From an uncultured Alphaproteobacteria bacterium (GTDB lineage Bacteria > Pseudomonadota > Alphaproteobacteria > HIMB59 > GCA-002718135), in contig CACLBK010000007.1 in NCBI GenBank assembly GCA_902605135.1, positions 1 through 40,912 of the forward strand: a stretch of 40,912 nucleotides of DNA. The letters run 5' to 3'. The notes under the pieces are model-generated. The model made no database searches. It saw nothing but the letters and a program-made list of their open reading frames with translations, and was not told where the DNA came from. This document shows, piece after piece, positions 9,580 to 17,870 of the stretch. The position numbers and the translations under genes are program-made. Positions within the stretch are counted from its first letter, which is position 1, and every line of letters starts with the position of its first letter.

Positions 9580-10819
9580 TTATTTTACCTAAATCAATTG
9601 AGCCCTCAGACCAGAAACCAATATTTGATAAGTACTCATCTTCAAGATTTAACATTTTAGAAGAATCTACCAACTTTATGATATTTCTAATCTCTTTATT
9701 ATTTCCATTATATGCAAGTTGAATATTTTGATTAGAAAGATTTTTTTCTTTCATTCTTATATATCCCATTCGTGAATGAATTGTTTGAACAGTATTAAGA
9801 GTATTATTAAATATTCCGTTTATTTGACCATCAACAATAGCAAGAGAATCACTATCTAAAAAAGGACTTGTAAATGTGTTACAAGTTGAGACGCTTCCAG
9901 TTACTGTTAGATCCCAAGTTTCACTACCACTTGATGTTTCAGACAAAGTCCAACTATAATCACCAAATGTTCCTGTTTTTGCTGAACCAATCTCTCCAGA
10001 AGCAACACCATCAATAACATTTGAGTATGTTTCACATGCAAGTGTAGAAGAGGAATGAATGCCAAAATTTGTTGAAGTCCCATTCTCAACATTAGTAAGA
10101 AGCAACTGCCCATAATCGCTAGTACTATTTATTATGATATTATAATTTGTTGAAAAACGTTCTAATCTTAGGGGATCATCTCCATTTTTCCCCTGACTAT
10201 TATTTAGTGTTACCATTGTTCCAGCAAAGTTCGAAATATCTGTCCCACTACTAGTAATAGTTCCTGTATTAGTTAATGTAGTGATTGTAGCAGTATTATT
10301 GATTCCTGAACCACTTGGTGCAGATATTGTTCCACTATTTGTAAATGTTGTTATGGTGGCTGAGCTCTGATTTAGAACTGCAGCATTACCTTCAGTTGCA
10401 GTTATTGTACCGGTATTTGTTAAAGTTGTAATTGTTTTCTGATTTCGTATTGTAAAATACGTCCCACTTATAGTTCCAGCGTTTGATATTAAGTCAAAAG
10501 ATTTACCAGCAACTGTGTTAGCTATAACAATACCACCATTAGTTGATATTAATGATCCTGATGAAGTAATAGTCAAGGAGGAGTTTGTACCGCTATTCGT
10601 CAAACTCATATTAGCAGAAGAGACAGTTGCGCTTAAGGTTATGTTTGCATTTGATCCTGTAATTGAAAAAGCACTTGAACAATCGGAAGAAATTGTTGTA
10701 GTGCCAGATACATCGTCACAAGCATAAGATACTTTGGAGAATGTAGAAATTAATAAGATTAAAACTGTAGTGCATAAAATTGAAATAATTTTATTTGTAT
10801 AAAAGTTTTTTCTTACCAT
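9539..10819 (-). CDS. Autotransporter passenger half with signal peptide and repeated TLTNTGTIT motifs
   Basis: Signal peptide IISILCTTVLILLISTFSKVSYA; repeated ITTLTNTGTIT/ITTFTNSGTIS units; ends at TAA just after the barrel-domain frame opens. Confidence 0.7.
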   Translation of the reverse strand: MVRKNFYTNKIISILCTTVLILLISTFSKVSYACDDVSGTTTISSDCSSAFSITGSNANITLSATVSSANMSLTNSGTNSSLTITSSGSLISTNGGIVIANTVAGKSFDLISNAGTISGTYFTIRNQKTITTLTNTGTITATEGNAAVLNQSSATITTFTNSGTISAPSGSGINNTATITTLTNTGTITSSGTDISNFAGTMVTLNNSQGKNGDDPLRLERFSTNYNIIINSTSDYGQLLLTNVENGTSTNFGIHSSSTLACETYSNVIDGVASGEIGSAKTGTFGDYSWTLSETSSGSETWDLTVTGSVSTCNTFTSPFLDSDSLAIVDGQINGIFNNTLNTVQTIHSRMGYIRMKEKNLSNQNIQLAYNGNNKEIRNIIKLVDSSKMLNLEDEYLSNIGFWSEGSIDLGKISGDSSSSSKINIR

Positions 10820-10838
10820 GCCGCCGTTTGAATGCGGC
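10820..10838 (-). promoter_or_regulatory. Small hairpin immediately 5' of the autotransporter start codon
   Basis: Minus strand GCCGC-ATTCAAACG-GCGGC then ATG; the GGCGG next to the ATG is inside the stem. Confidence 0.4.
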
Positions 10839-10901
10839 TATATTCTATGTGAAGGTTAAAAAACTATTAAAGATTAATAGTATTAAAAAGCTAATTATAT
10901 A

Positions 10902-11084
10902 CTACTTATTTTCTTCTTTATCAGGCCTTGTTAGTTCTTCGAGTTTACGCATTTCTTCTTCCATTTTAAGCTTTTCTTGATCTTCACGTTTCTTTTTACG
11001 TTCTTCAGCTTTCTGCTTAAGTTTAAGCTCTTTCTGCATTTTGCGGTCTCCCGCTTTTGATTTATGATTAAAGTGAATGCCCAT
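10902..11084 (-). CDS. Small highly charged hypothetical protein
   Basis: 60 aa, Lys/Glu/Arg-rich MQKELKLKQKAEERKKKREDQEKLKMEEEM. Confidence 0.5.
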   Translation of the reverse strand: MGIHFNHKSKAGDRKMQKELKLKQKAEERKKKREDQEKLKMEEEMRKLEELTRPDKEENK

Positions 11085-11139
11085 ATAAACCTTGCAACTA
11101 TATACTAAATATTATGAAATAATTCTAGACTCTAATTTG

Positions 11140-11334
11140 CTAATTTCTGGCTAACCAAACGATTACAACAAAGACGAATATAGCAATTGCTTGAAAAAGT
11201 ACCCTTAGTCGCATTAGTTTATTACTGTGATTTTTATTAAGCTTTCCATTTACCGCCATGGCAATAACACCAACGACAACGACTGCTAGTGTTGCAGCCA
11301 TGAATAAAACAAGTATTATTTGCATTGTGCTCAT
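11140..11334 (-). CDS. HIG1-domain / twin transmembrane small protein
   Basis: 64 aa with two hydrophobic helices and an NKLMRLRVLFQAIAI segment typical of the bacterial HIG1 family. Confidence 0.75.
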   Translation of the reverse strand: MSTMQIILVLFMAATLAVVVVGVIAMAVNGKLNKNHSNKLMRLRVLFQAIAIFVFVVIVWLARN

Positions 11335-11396
11335 AAAGATATCTATATAAAACTTTTATTCTATGAAACAAGATTACTTAAATAAAGTGTTACATT

Positions 11397-12071
11397 ATGG
11401 ATAATATTTTAAAGGGCCCATCAATTACAAAACACCAAAATCCAAAAAAATTGATGATTATGCTTCATGGATATGGAGATAACGCTACTAATTTCATTCA
11501 AATTGCAAATTTAATTGATCAAGATGACTGGGGGATGAAATATGTTGCTTTAAATGCACCAGATACAATTCAAGATTATCCTATGGGGCATGAATGGTTT
11601 CAATTATATCTCAATGGCACTCATATTTCTAATGCTGGTGCAAAAGAATATGATGTAGCCAAAAAAAAAATATCTGAGAATGTTGAAAAAATTCATAACT
11701 CTATTTCTCTTTTGTTAGAAAATTTAAATTTAAAAATGACCGATTGTTTTGTTATGGGTTTTTCTCAAGGAGGTATGATGGCTTTTGAACTTGGGCAAAT
11801 ACTTCAAAATCAGTTAGCAGGCTTAGCAATTATATCTTCAAGAATTATATCAAAAGAGCACAAGCCTAATAATGCATTTTTAAAAACACCAATTTTTATT
11901 TCTCATGGTGCTCAAGATGCTGTTTTACCTATTTCCAATTACAACGAGTCACTTGAAGTCTTAAAAAAGTATAACTACAATTATGAAAATTATCTTATTG
12001 AAAGTGACGAGCATACAATGTCACAAGAAACAATAACTTTTTTCCAAAATTTTATTAAAAAAAATATTTAA
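11397..12071 (+). CDS. Phospholipase/carboxylesterase family alpha/beta hydrolase
   Basis: MLHGYGDNATNF, GFSQGGMMAFELG, FISHGAQDAVLP, SDEHTMSQE. Confidence 0.88.
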   Translation: MDNILKGPSITKHQNPKKLMIMLHGYGDNATNFIQIANLIDQDDWGMKYVALNAPDTIQDYPMGHEWFQLYLNGTHISNAGAKEYDVAKKKISENVEKIHNSISLLLENLNLKMTDCFVMGFSQGGMMAFELGQILQNQLAGLAIISSRIISKEHKPNNAFLKTPIFISHGAQDAVLPISNYNESLEVLKKYNYNYENYLIESDEHTMSQETITFFQNFIKKNI

Positions 12072-12135
12072 AGTAATCGAATCTTAATATTATATTACTA
12101 TTTGAATAATATGACATGGGTGAGTAGAAACTAAA

Positions 12136-12690
12136 ATGAGTACCGCAGAAAATCCAGCTTTAGTTCTTAATGCTGATTTTCGGCCGCTATCTTATTACCC
12201 ACTTTCTTTATGTTCATGGCAAGATGCTATCAAAGCTGTTTTTCTTGAAAGAGTTTCAGTGATAGAAAATTACGAGCACGAAGTTCATTCTCCAAATCTT
12301 ACTTTTAAGTTGCCAAGTGTAATTGCCTTAAAGGATTATGTAACTCCACAACGAAGACCTGCCTTCACTCGTTTTAATGTTTTTCTGAGAGATAATTTTA
12401 CTTGCCAATACTGCACTAATCGTTTTCCAGCTAACGAATTAACATTTGATCATTTAGTGCCAAAATGTCTGCATGGAAAAACTACTTGGGAAAATGTTGT
12501 CTCAGCATGTACGTCATGTAATTTAAAAAAGGGAAGAAAACTTATTCAGAACACTGATATGAAACTTTTTAAAAAACCTCTACGACCATCTTCAATTCAA
12601 CTACAAAATAATGGCAGAAATTTTCCTCCTAACTTTTTGCATGAGACTTGGAGAGATTATTTATACTGGGATACAGAACTAGAAAATTAG
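12136..12690 (+). CDS. HNH endonuclease
   Basis: FTCQYCTNRFPANELTFDHLVPKCLHGKTTWENVVSACTSCNLKKGRK. Confidence 0.9.
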   Translation: MSTAENPALVLNADFRPLSYYPLSLCSWQDAIKAVFLERVSVIENYEHEVHSPNLTFKLPSVIALKDYVTPQRRPAFTRFNVFLRDNFTCQYCTNRFPANELTFDHLVPKCLHGKTTWENVVSACTSCNLKKGRKLIQNTDMKLFKKPLRPSSIQLQNNGRNFPPNFLHETWRDYLYWDTELEN

Positions 12691-13256
12691 ATTTTTTTTG
12701 AAATTGCAATTGCCGTTTTACATCCAAGCTCTATTACTTTTGACATAATTTTATATCCTGGTGCACTTTCAGCATCATGCTCTATACCAATATCGTGATG
12801 TTCAAGTTCATCATCTCTAAATTTAGAAATTGTTTTTTTTAAATCTTTATGATCATCTCCTAAGAGTTCCAATTGTTCTTGGTAGTGTTCACCTATTACT
12901 TTTTCAACAGCAACAGTACAAGCCATGGCAGCCTTTTCTCCCATTAATGCTGTGGATGCGCCGAGCGCATAACCCGCAACATTCCACAAAGGAAGGAGAG
13001 CAGTTGGTCTAACTCTATGTTCCAATATTAATTCATTAAATTTATCAATATGTTCTTGTTCTTGATCTGCCATATGTTGAATTGTTTTGCCAAGCTTTGA
13101 ACTTTTGCCAAATATTGCTATTTGACCATCATATATTTTGGTTGCACCATATTCACCAGCATGATCGACTCTTATGATTTCTTCTAAAACTTCCCTATGA
13201 GTAGTTCTACCTGATGAAGAATTTTTTTTAGACGTTTTTTTCTTTTTTAGTGCCAT
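12687..13256 (-). CDS. coq7: Demethoxyubiquinone hydroxylase (Coq7); start chosen at MALKKKK, ORF track extends to 13280
   Basis: IIRVDHAGEYGATKIYDGQ, DQEQEHIDKF, RDDELEHHDIGIEHDAESAPGY di-iron ligands. Confidence 0.92.
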   Translation of the reverse strand: MALKKKKTSKKNSSSGRTTHREVLEEIIRVDHAGEYGATKIYDGQIAIFGKSSKLGKTIQHMADQEQEHIDKFNELILEHRVRPTALLPLWNVAGYALGASTALMGEKAAMACTVAVEKVIGEHYQEQLELLGDDHKDLKKTISKFRDDELEHHDIGIEHDAESAPGYKIMSKVIELGCKTAIAISKKI

Positions 13257-13722
13257 AGTTCTTGAATAAATAAATAGCATTTAAAATAAAAATAACTAGT
13301 AAAACAAGCGTATTAATTGAAGCAGCAGAAATGCCAAAAAAGCTCCAAATAACCTCATCACAACTGATTACTTGCTTTGATAATATCTGCGCTTTAAGGT
13401 CGGAAGCACTCTCACTATTTGTTAACATTACTGAACAGCCTGAAGGACCTTTAAGAATTTTATTTTCAACTCCAACATGCCATATAGAATAAAAGAGACC
13501 GTAAACTGCAGCTAATTGAATCAATAAATAAAACACAACTTTATTTAAATTTTTAATAATAAAAATAAAAACTAAACTTACTAAAATTAAATAATACGGA
13601 TGTCTTTGTTTTAAACATAACTCACATGGTTGAAGATTAAAGAAGTACTCTGCAATTAATGCGGATGATATCGAAATTAGGGAAATGATAAATAAAAGTA
13701 AAGTCCAATTACGAATGATCAT
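13228..13722 (-). CDS. dsbB: Disulfide bond formation protein B
   Basis: QPCELCLKQRHPYY motif, four hydrophobic helices, periplasmic Cys pair (GPSGCSVM ... VISCDEVIW). Confidence 0.85.
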   Translation of the reverse strand: MIIRNWTLLLFIISLISISSALIAEYFFNLQPCELCLKQRHPYYLILVSLVFIFIIKNLNKVVFYLLIQLAAVYGLFYSIWHVGVENKILKGPSGCSVMLTNSESASDLKAQILSKQVISCDEVIWSFFGISAASINTLVLLVIFILNAIYLFKNYGTKKEKNV

Positions 13723-14303
13723 AAAAATCTAATTATAAACACACTGCCAACAAGTAAAATAAAAAATGTAATAGATAAGATATTAAAATATTTATCAATA
13801 AATAGTTTTATTTTTTCACCAAAAAAATATAACAGAATTGCAATTAAATAAAATCTAAGACCTCTACCAATTATAGAAACTATAACAAATAAGTAAATAT
13901 TTAATCCGAATACACCGCTTGCTATTGTAATAAACTTATAGGGAAATGGAGTTATACCAGCACCCAAAACAATCAAAATACCAAATTCTTTATAATAATT
14001 TTCAAAAATACTAAACGAACTTTCTAAATGATAAAATTCAACTATATACAAACCAATCGAATTGAAAAAAAAATATCCAATTGCATATCCAAACATGCCT
14101 CCTAGAACTGAAGACAAAGTACAGATAAAAGCATAAAATAAAGCTTTTGTTTTTGAAGCCAATGCCATTGGTATCAAAAGTATATCTGGTGGAATTGGAA
14201 AAAACGAACTCTCAGCAAATGATATTAAACTTAAATACCATTTTGCATTTTTATGTTCTGCTTTTTTTAAAGTCCAAATGTAAATATTTTTAAGAAAATT
14301 CAT
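13719..14303 (-). CDS. YqaA/DedA-like VTT-domain membrane protein
   Basis: AESSFFPIPPDILLIPMALASK; G.GITPFPYKFITIASGVFGL. Confidence 0.82.
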   Translation of the reverse strand: MNFLKNIYIWTLKKAEHKNAKWYLSLISFAESSFFPIPPDILLIPMALASKTKALFYAFICTLSSVLGGMFGYAIGYFFFNSIGLYIVEFYHLESSFSIFENYYKEFGILIVLGAGITPFPYKFITIASGVFGLNIYLFVIVSIIGRGLRFYLIAILLYFFGEKIKLFIDKYFNILSITFFILLVGSVFIIRFL

Positions 14304-14384
14304 TAATTATTACAATATAAATAATTTTGACTTATACTAATAACGATTTTAAATCTAAAAAATTTATCTTCTCAATATTTTTAA

Positions 14385-15581
14385 ATGGAAACTACAGAAA
14401 CTAAAGAATTAAAAACAGCATTTTTTGCAACTTTTTCTCAAGGATTATTTGCAACACTCATTTTTAGTACTTTTATGGTCAACACCCCAATTCTTTTTGA
14501 GTTAATAGAAATGACAAAAACTGAATTTTCAATAGGCTTTGTATTTTTTGGAATTTTTAATGTAATTACTAATCAATTAACCACGCGTTTTTTATTACCA
14601 AAAATTGGAAGTACAAATTGCTTAATAATAGCAAGACTAATGTATTCTTTTATTCCATTTTATATTTTTTATTTTTCAAACTATAATATTTTTATTTTAG
14701 TTTCTATATTCTGGGGAGTTTCTATTGGAATACAAGCGCCAAATATTTTTACACAAGTTGCTATTATAGAAGAAAGAACCAAAAAAATTCTTAATCCAAT
14801 TTTTAAATCTTCTTTTAATTTTGGTTTTTTAAGTGGTGCAGCAATATCAAGTATTTGTCTTGGTTTTGATATTGATCCTATTTACACAACTTTTTTCATT
14901 GGCTTTTTTGTATTTATTTCAACAATATCAATGTATTTTTTTGGTTTAGAAAAAAAATATGATGTAGTGAATGATAATCCAAGATTTGCAATTCCAAACT
15001 TCAACATCATTTTATTTGCATCTATTAATATGTTTATTATTGCTTTTATGGGAATAATTGTTCAATGGTCGCCTCTTTGGCTTGTTACAGATTTGGCAGC
15101 CCCAATATATCTAGTTGGATCAATTGTAATTTTTTTTAATGCTGGTGAGATCGTTGGCAATATTTTTGCTTCTAGATTAATTAAAAAATTTAATGAATTA
15201 ATTGTAGGCCCTTGTTTTGCAATGGTCGGATCAATAATATTATTATTGAGTATAATTACTCAAAATATTTCTTTTATATTTATATCGATAACAATATTTG
15301 GGTTCTTAATTTCGAATGTTATGCCGATCGTATTTAGGCAGGCCGTAAGGCATTCAAATAATCCAATACCTATAACTATTTCTCATATATCAAGCATAGC
15401 TTTTGTAGGAGCTATATTTGGACCTGCAGTTGTCGGGATTTCTGCAGAAACATTTGGCTTAACATTTAATATGTACGTTTTAGGAGCAATTATGTTTTTG
15501 ATTTCTCTATTAATGTATTTAATTATGTTCAAAAGTAAAAAAAAAATAGATAATAAAATACAAACATCTCAAAATTTTTAA
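14385..15581 (+). CDS. MFS transporter (tandem paralog 1)
   Basis: About 12 hydrophobic segments; clear similarity along its length to the next ORF. Confidence 0.85.
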   Translation: METTETKELKTAFFATFSQGLFATLIFSTFMVNTPILFELIEMTKTEFSIGFVFFGIFNVITNQLTTRFLLPKIGSTNCLIIARLMYSFIPFYIFYFSNYNIFILVSIFWGVSIGIQAPNIFTQVAIIEERTKKILNPIFKSSFNFGFLSGAAISSICLGFDIDPIYTTFFIGFFVFISTISMYFFGLEKKYDVVNDNPRFAIPNFNIILFASINMFIIAFMGIIVQWSPLWLVTDLAAPIYLVGSIVIFFNAGEIVGNIFASRLIKKFNELIVGPCFAMVGSIILLLSIITQNISFIFISITIFGFLISNVMPIVFRQAVRHSNNPIPITISHISSIAFVGAIFGPAVVGISAETFGLTFNMYVLGAIMFLISLLMYLIMFKSKKKIDNKIQTSQNF

Positions 15582-15621
15582 GATTAGTTTTAAAAATAAA
15601 ATTTTAGAAAGATTAAATATT

Positions 15622-16812
15622 GTGTCTGAATATAAAGTATTAAAAAGATCTTTTTATATTGCTTACTCAGTAGGTTCATTAAACATTTTTCTTTTAACTA
15701 TTTATATGGTTCATGTACCAATTTTACTAGATATACTAAAAATTACAAAAGTAGAATTTTCATTTGGATTAACATTATTCGGTTTATTTAGTATAATTTC
15801 TAATCAAGCAACTACACTTTTTTTGACTCCAAAGATTGGAACAAAAAACTGTATTGTTATTTCAAGAACCATTATCTCTTTTTTACCTTTTATAGTTTTT
15901 TTTTCAGAAAGTTATTTTGTTTTCTTACTTGTATCATCTGTTTGGGGTTTAGCTATGGGCATACAGGTACCAAATGTTTTGTTACAAGTTAGTATTATTG
16001 AAAAAAAAACTGCAGAAATCCTAAACCCTATATTTAAATCAGCTTTTTCAATAGGTGTAATTTGTGGTTCAATAACCGCTAGTGTTGCACTTGGGTATAA
16101 TTTTAATCCCATTAATATATTTATTTTTTTTGGCTTTATTTTTATCTTTTCAGCCGTAACAATTTATTTTTTTGGATTACCAAGAAAATATGACATTGTA
16201 AGCAAAGGTTCAAAATTTACTCTTCCAAGTAAAGATGTTTTTATATTTGGACTCATAAATATGCTTATATTTGCTTCTATGGGAATAATTGCACAATGGT
16301 CATCATTGTGGCTGCTTAATGATCTTAATGCAGCTATTTTTATGGCTGGCTCAATAGTACTTTTTTTTAATATTGGAGGAATAATTAGCAATTTTTTAGC
16401 ATCAAATCTTATCAATCTGTTTAATGAAAAAATTGTAGGCCCTTACTTTTCTATTATAGGATCAATAATTTTGATAGTTAGTATCACGACAATGAACTTA
16501 TATATAATTCTTTTAGCTATGATAATTTTTGGATTTTTTACATCAAATTTATTACCTATAGTAATTAGATTAGCTGTTAAAATCTCTAAAGAACCCATGC
16601 CTAAAACTATCTCTCATATAACTAGCATAGGTCAAGCAGGAGCTTTATTTGGTCCAGCAATTGTTGGTTTTTCTGCTTCAATCTTTGGATTAACTTTTAA
16701 TATGTATGCACTAGGTTTTATTTTTTTAGGTATTTCGTTTTTATTATTAACAGCTATAAAAAATAATACAGTGGTAGGAGTAGAGGGAATCGAACCCACA
16801 CCACCGAAGTGA
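15622..16812 (+). CDS. MFS transporter (tandem paralog 2); C-terminus reads into antisense tRNA-Leu
   Basis: Paralog of 14385..15581; final residues VVGVEGIEPTPPK are encoded by the complement of the tRNA gene. Confidence 0.85.
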   Translation: MSEYKVLKRSFYIAYSVGSLNIFLLTIYMVHVPILLDILKITKVEFSFGLTLFGLFSIISNQATTLFLTPKIGTKNCIVISRTIISFLPFIVFFSESYFVFLLVSSVWGLAMGIQVPNVLLQVSIIEKKTAEILNPIFKSAFSIGVICGSITASVALGYNFNPINIFIFFGFIFIFSAVTIYFFGLPRKYDIVSKGSKFTLPSKDVFIFGLINMLIFASMGIIAQWSSLWLLNDLNAAIFMAGSIVLFFNIGGIISNFLASNLINLFNEKIVGPYFSIIGSIILIVSITTMNLYIILLAMIIFGFFTSNLLPIVIRLAVKISKEPMPKTISHITSIGQAGALFGPAIVGFSASIFGLTFNMYALGFIFLGISFLLLTAIKNNTVVGVEGIEPTPPK

Positions 16813-16856
16813 CCGGATTTTGAATCCGGCGCGTCTACCAGTTCCGCCATACTCCC
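16772..16856 (-). tRNA. tRNA-Leu(CAA), CCA encoded
   Basis: Minus strand GGGAGTATGGCGGAACTGGTAGACGCGCCGGATTCAAAATCCGGTCACTTCGGTGGTGTGGGTTCGATTCCCTCTACTCCTACCA: acceptor pairing, D arm, anticodon loop TTCAAAA, long variable arm, TTCGATT loop. Confidence 0.95.
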
Positions 16857-16900
16857 AGTTTATTTTTCGGGCTTTTACTTGGTTTTTTAAATTAAGTCCA
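16857..16900 (-). promoter_or_regulatory. Promoter-like module of tRNA-Leu
   Basis: Minus strand TGGACT-N17-TAAAAG-N15-GGGAG; same architecture at both displaced copies. Confidence 0.6.
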
Positions 16901-16930
16901 TTAGCTTATTTGAAGAAATTGAATTCGAAA

Positions 16931-16951
16931 AGCGTCGTAAAAGCGTCGTAA
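16931..16951. repeat. AAGCGTCGTAA direct repeat pair
   Basis: aagcgtcgtaaaagcgtcgtaa; a related aagcgtcgta recurs at about 17599. Confidence 0.5.
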
Positions 16952-17047
16952 TTATTATGATTAATCTGAGTAAAAAATTTTATGATGATCATAATTATCC
17001 TGCTGTCAAACACGGAGATTATTGAGACTCAGATGAAAAATTAGCGT

Positions 17048-17087
17048 ATAGGCCGACTGGGTTAGTGGTAAGGCCTATCACTAACCC
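17048..17087. other. Two interleaved inverted repeats (terminator/antiterminator- or pseudoknot-like)
   Basis: ATAGGCC(17048-17054)/GGCCTAT(17072-17078) interleaved with GGGTTAGTG(17059-17067)/CACTAACCC(17079-17087), followed by TTTGCTTTT. Confidence 0.6.
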
Positions 17088-17163
17088 TTTGCTTTTACCT
17101 TTCATTTAATTTTAAAATATCATTTTTAATTAACAAATTAGAGGTTTTTATCTATAAGGGTAC

Positions 17164-17559
17164 ATGACTTTATTAAGCAAGTTTTTGATCCTTTTTTTTT
17201 CACTGCACGTCGCAATTACTGTGGTTGCTTATTTTTATGGCTTTTCATTTACCTTCCCTTTTATCGTAACAGAAGGCACTTATGTGCCTGAACATCGTTT
17301 ACAAAGTTTACGTTTATCAACTTTTACCACTTTTATTTATTTTGGTTTTCGATATTTATTTTTTGGTTCAGAAAAGTTGCATCCAATACAATTCTTAGGT
17401 GTTTCTTTATTTAACTTAGGTGTTATAGGTGGTCTATGCCTTTATGTTAATGATATTAAAGACTCTTCAGAATATTTTTTAGTACCTTTTTTTATATTTT
17501 CATCAATAATTTTATATAACGCTGCCAATCCAAAATTTAGAAATTACTTTAAAAAATAA
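17164..17559 (+). CDS. Hypothetical multi-helix membrane protein (cargo of tRNA-bounded segment 1)
   Basis: 131 aa with about four hydrophobic segments; no family recognised. Confidence 0.6.
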   Translation: MTLLSKFLILFFSLHVAITVVAYFYGFSFTFPFIVTEGTYVPEHRLQSLRLSTFTTFIYFGFRYLFFGSEKLHPIQFLGVSLFNLGVIGGLCLYVNDIKDSSEYFLVPFFIFSSIILYNAANPKFRNYFKK

Positions 17560-17666
17560 CCTTTAGATTATTTATACTATTAAAATATTTTAATCAAAAA
17601 GCGTCGTATGAGCGTTAAATATTAAAAGATAACTATAATCTTATTGAATTAGTTTAGTTTTTTAAA

Positions 17667-17718
17667 CGAAGTGACCGGATTTTGAATCCGGCGCGTCTAC
17701 CAGTTCCGCCATACTCCC
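17667..17718 (-). pseudogene. Truncated tRNA-Leu 5' copy (copy 2)
   Basis: Minus strand GGGAGTATGGCGGAACTGGTAGACGCGCCGGATTCAAAATCCGGTCACTTCG, identical to the full tRNA, then diverges in the variable arm; no T arm or acceptor 3' strand. Confidence 0.9.
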
Positions 17719-17762
17719 TTTAAATTTTTCTTAGTATTACTAGGTTTTAAGAGCTAAGTCTA
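17719..17762 (-). promoter_or_regulatory. Retained promoter-like module of tRNA-Leu copy 2
   Basis: Minus strand TAGACT-N17-TAATAC-N15-GGGAG. Confidence 0.55.
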
Positions 17763-17870
17763 TTAAGTTATAGGTCATTTTTAGAATGATAGGGAATCTA
17801 ATAGGAATCTAAAATTTTATAAAAATATAGTTTAATTAAATAAGAGATTTTTATATTATCTTTTAAAGAT

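Noticed and set aside
9900-10700. Repeated TTGTAATTGTT/GTACCAGTATTTGTT-like blocks considered as a DNA repeat array or CRISPR
   Set aside because: They encode the degenerate TLTNTGTIT protein repeat of the passenger; no constant repeat/spacer structure
10515-10727. Plus-strand 70-aa ORF
   Set aside because: Antisense shadow within the repetitive autotransporter passenger
16632-16850. Minus-strand ORF starting MAELVDAPDSKSGHFGGVGSIPSTPT
   Set aside because: It is the conceptual translation of the tRNA-Leu gene plus the antisense of the MFS gene; a well-known type of spurious ORF
16957-17108. In-frame run MINLSKKFYDDHNYPAVKHGDY-TGA-DSDEKLAYRPTGLVVRPITNPLLLPFI suggesting UGA readthrough or a degraded gene
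   Set aside because: Too short, no recognised family, and the second part coincides with the interleaved inverted repeats; no independent support for recoding
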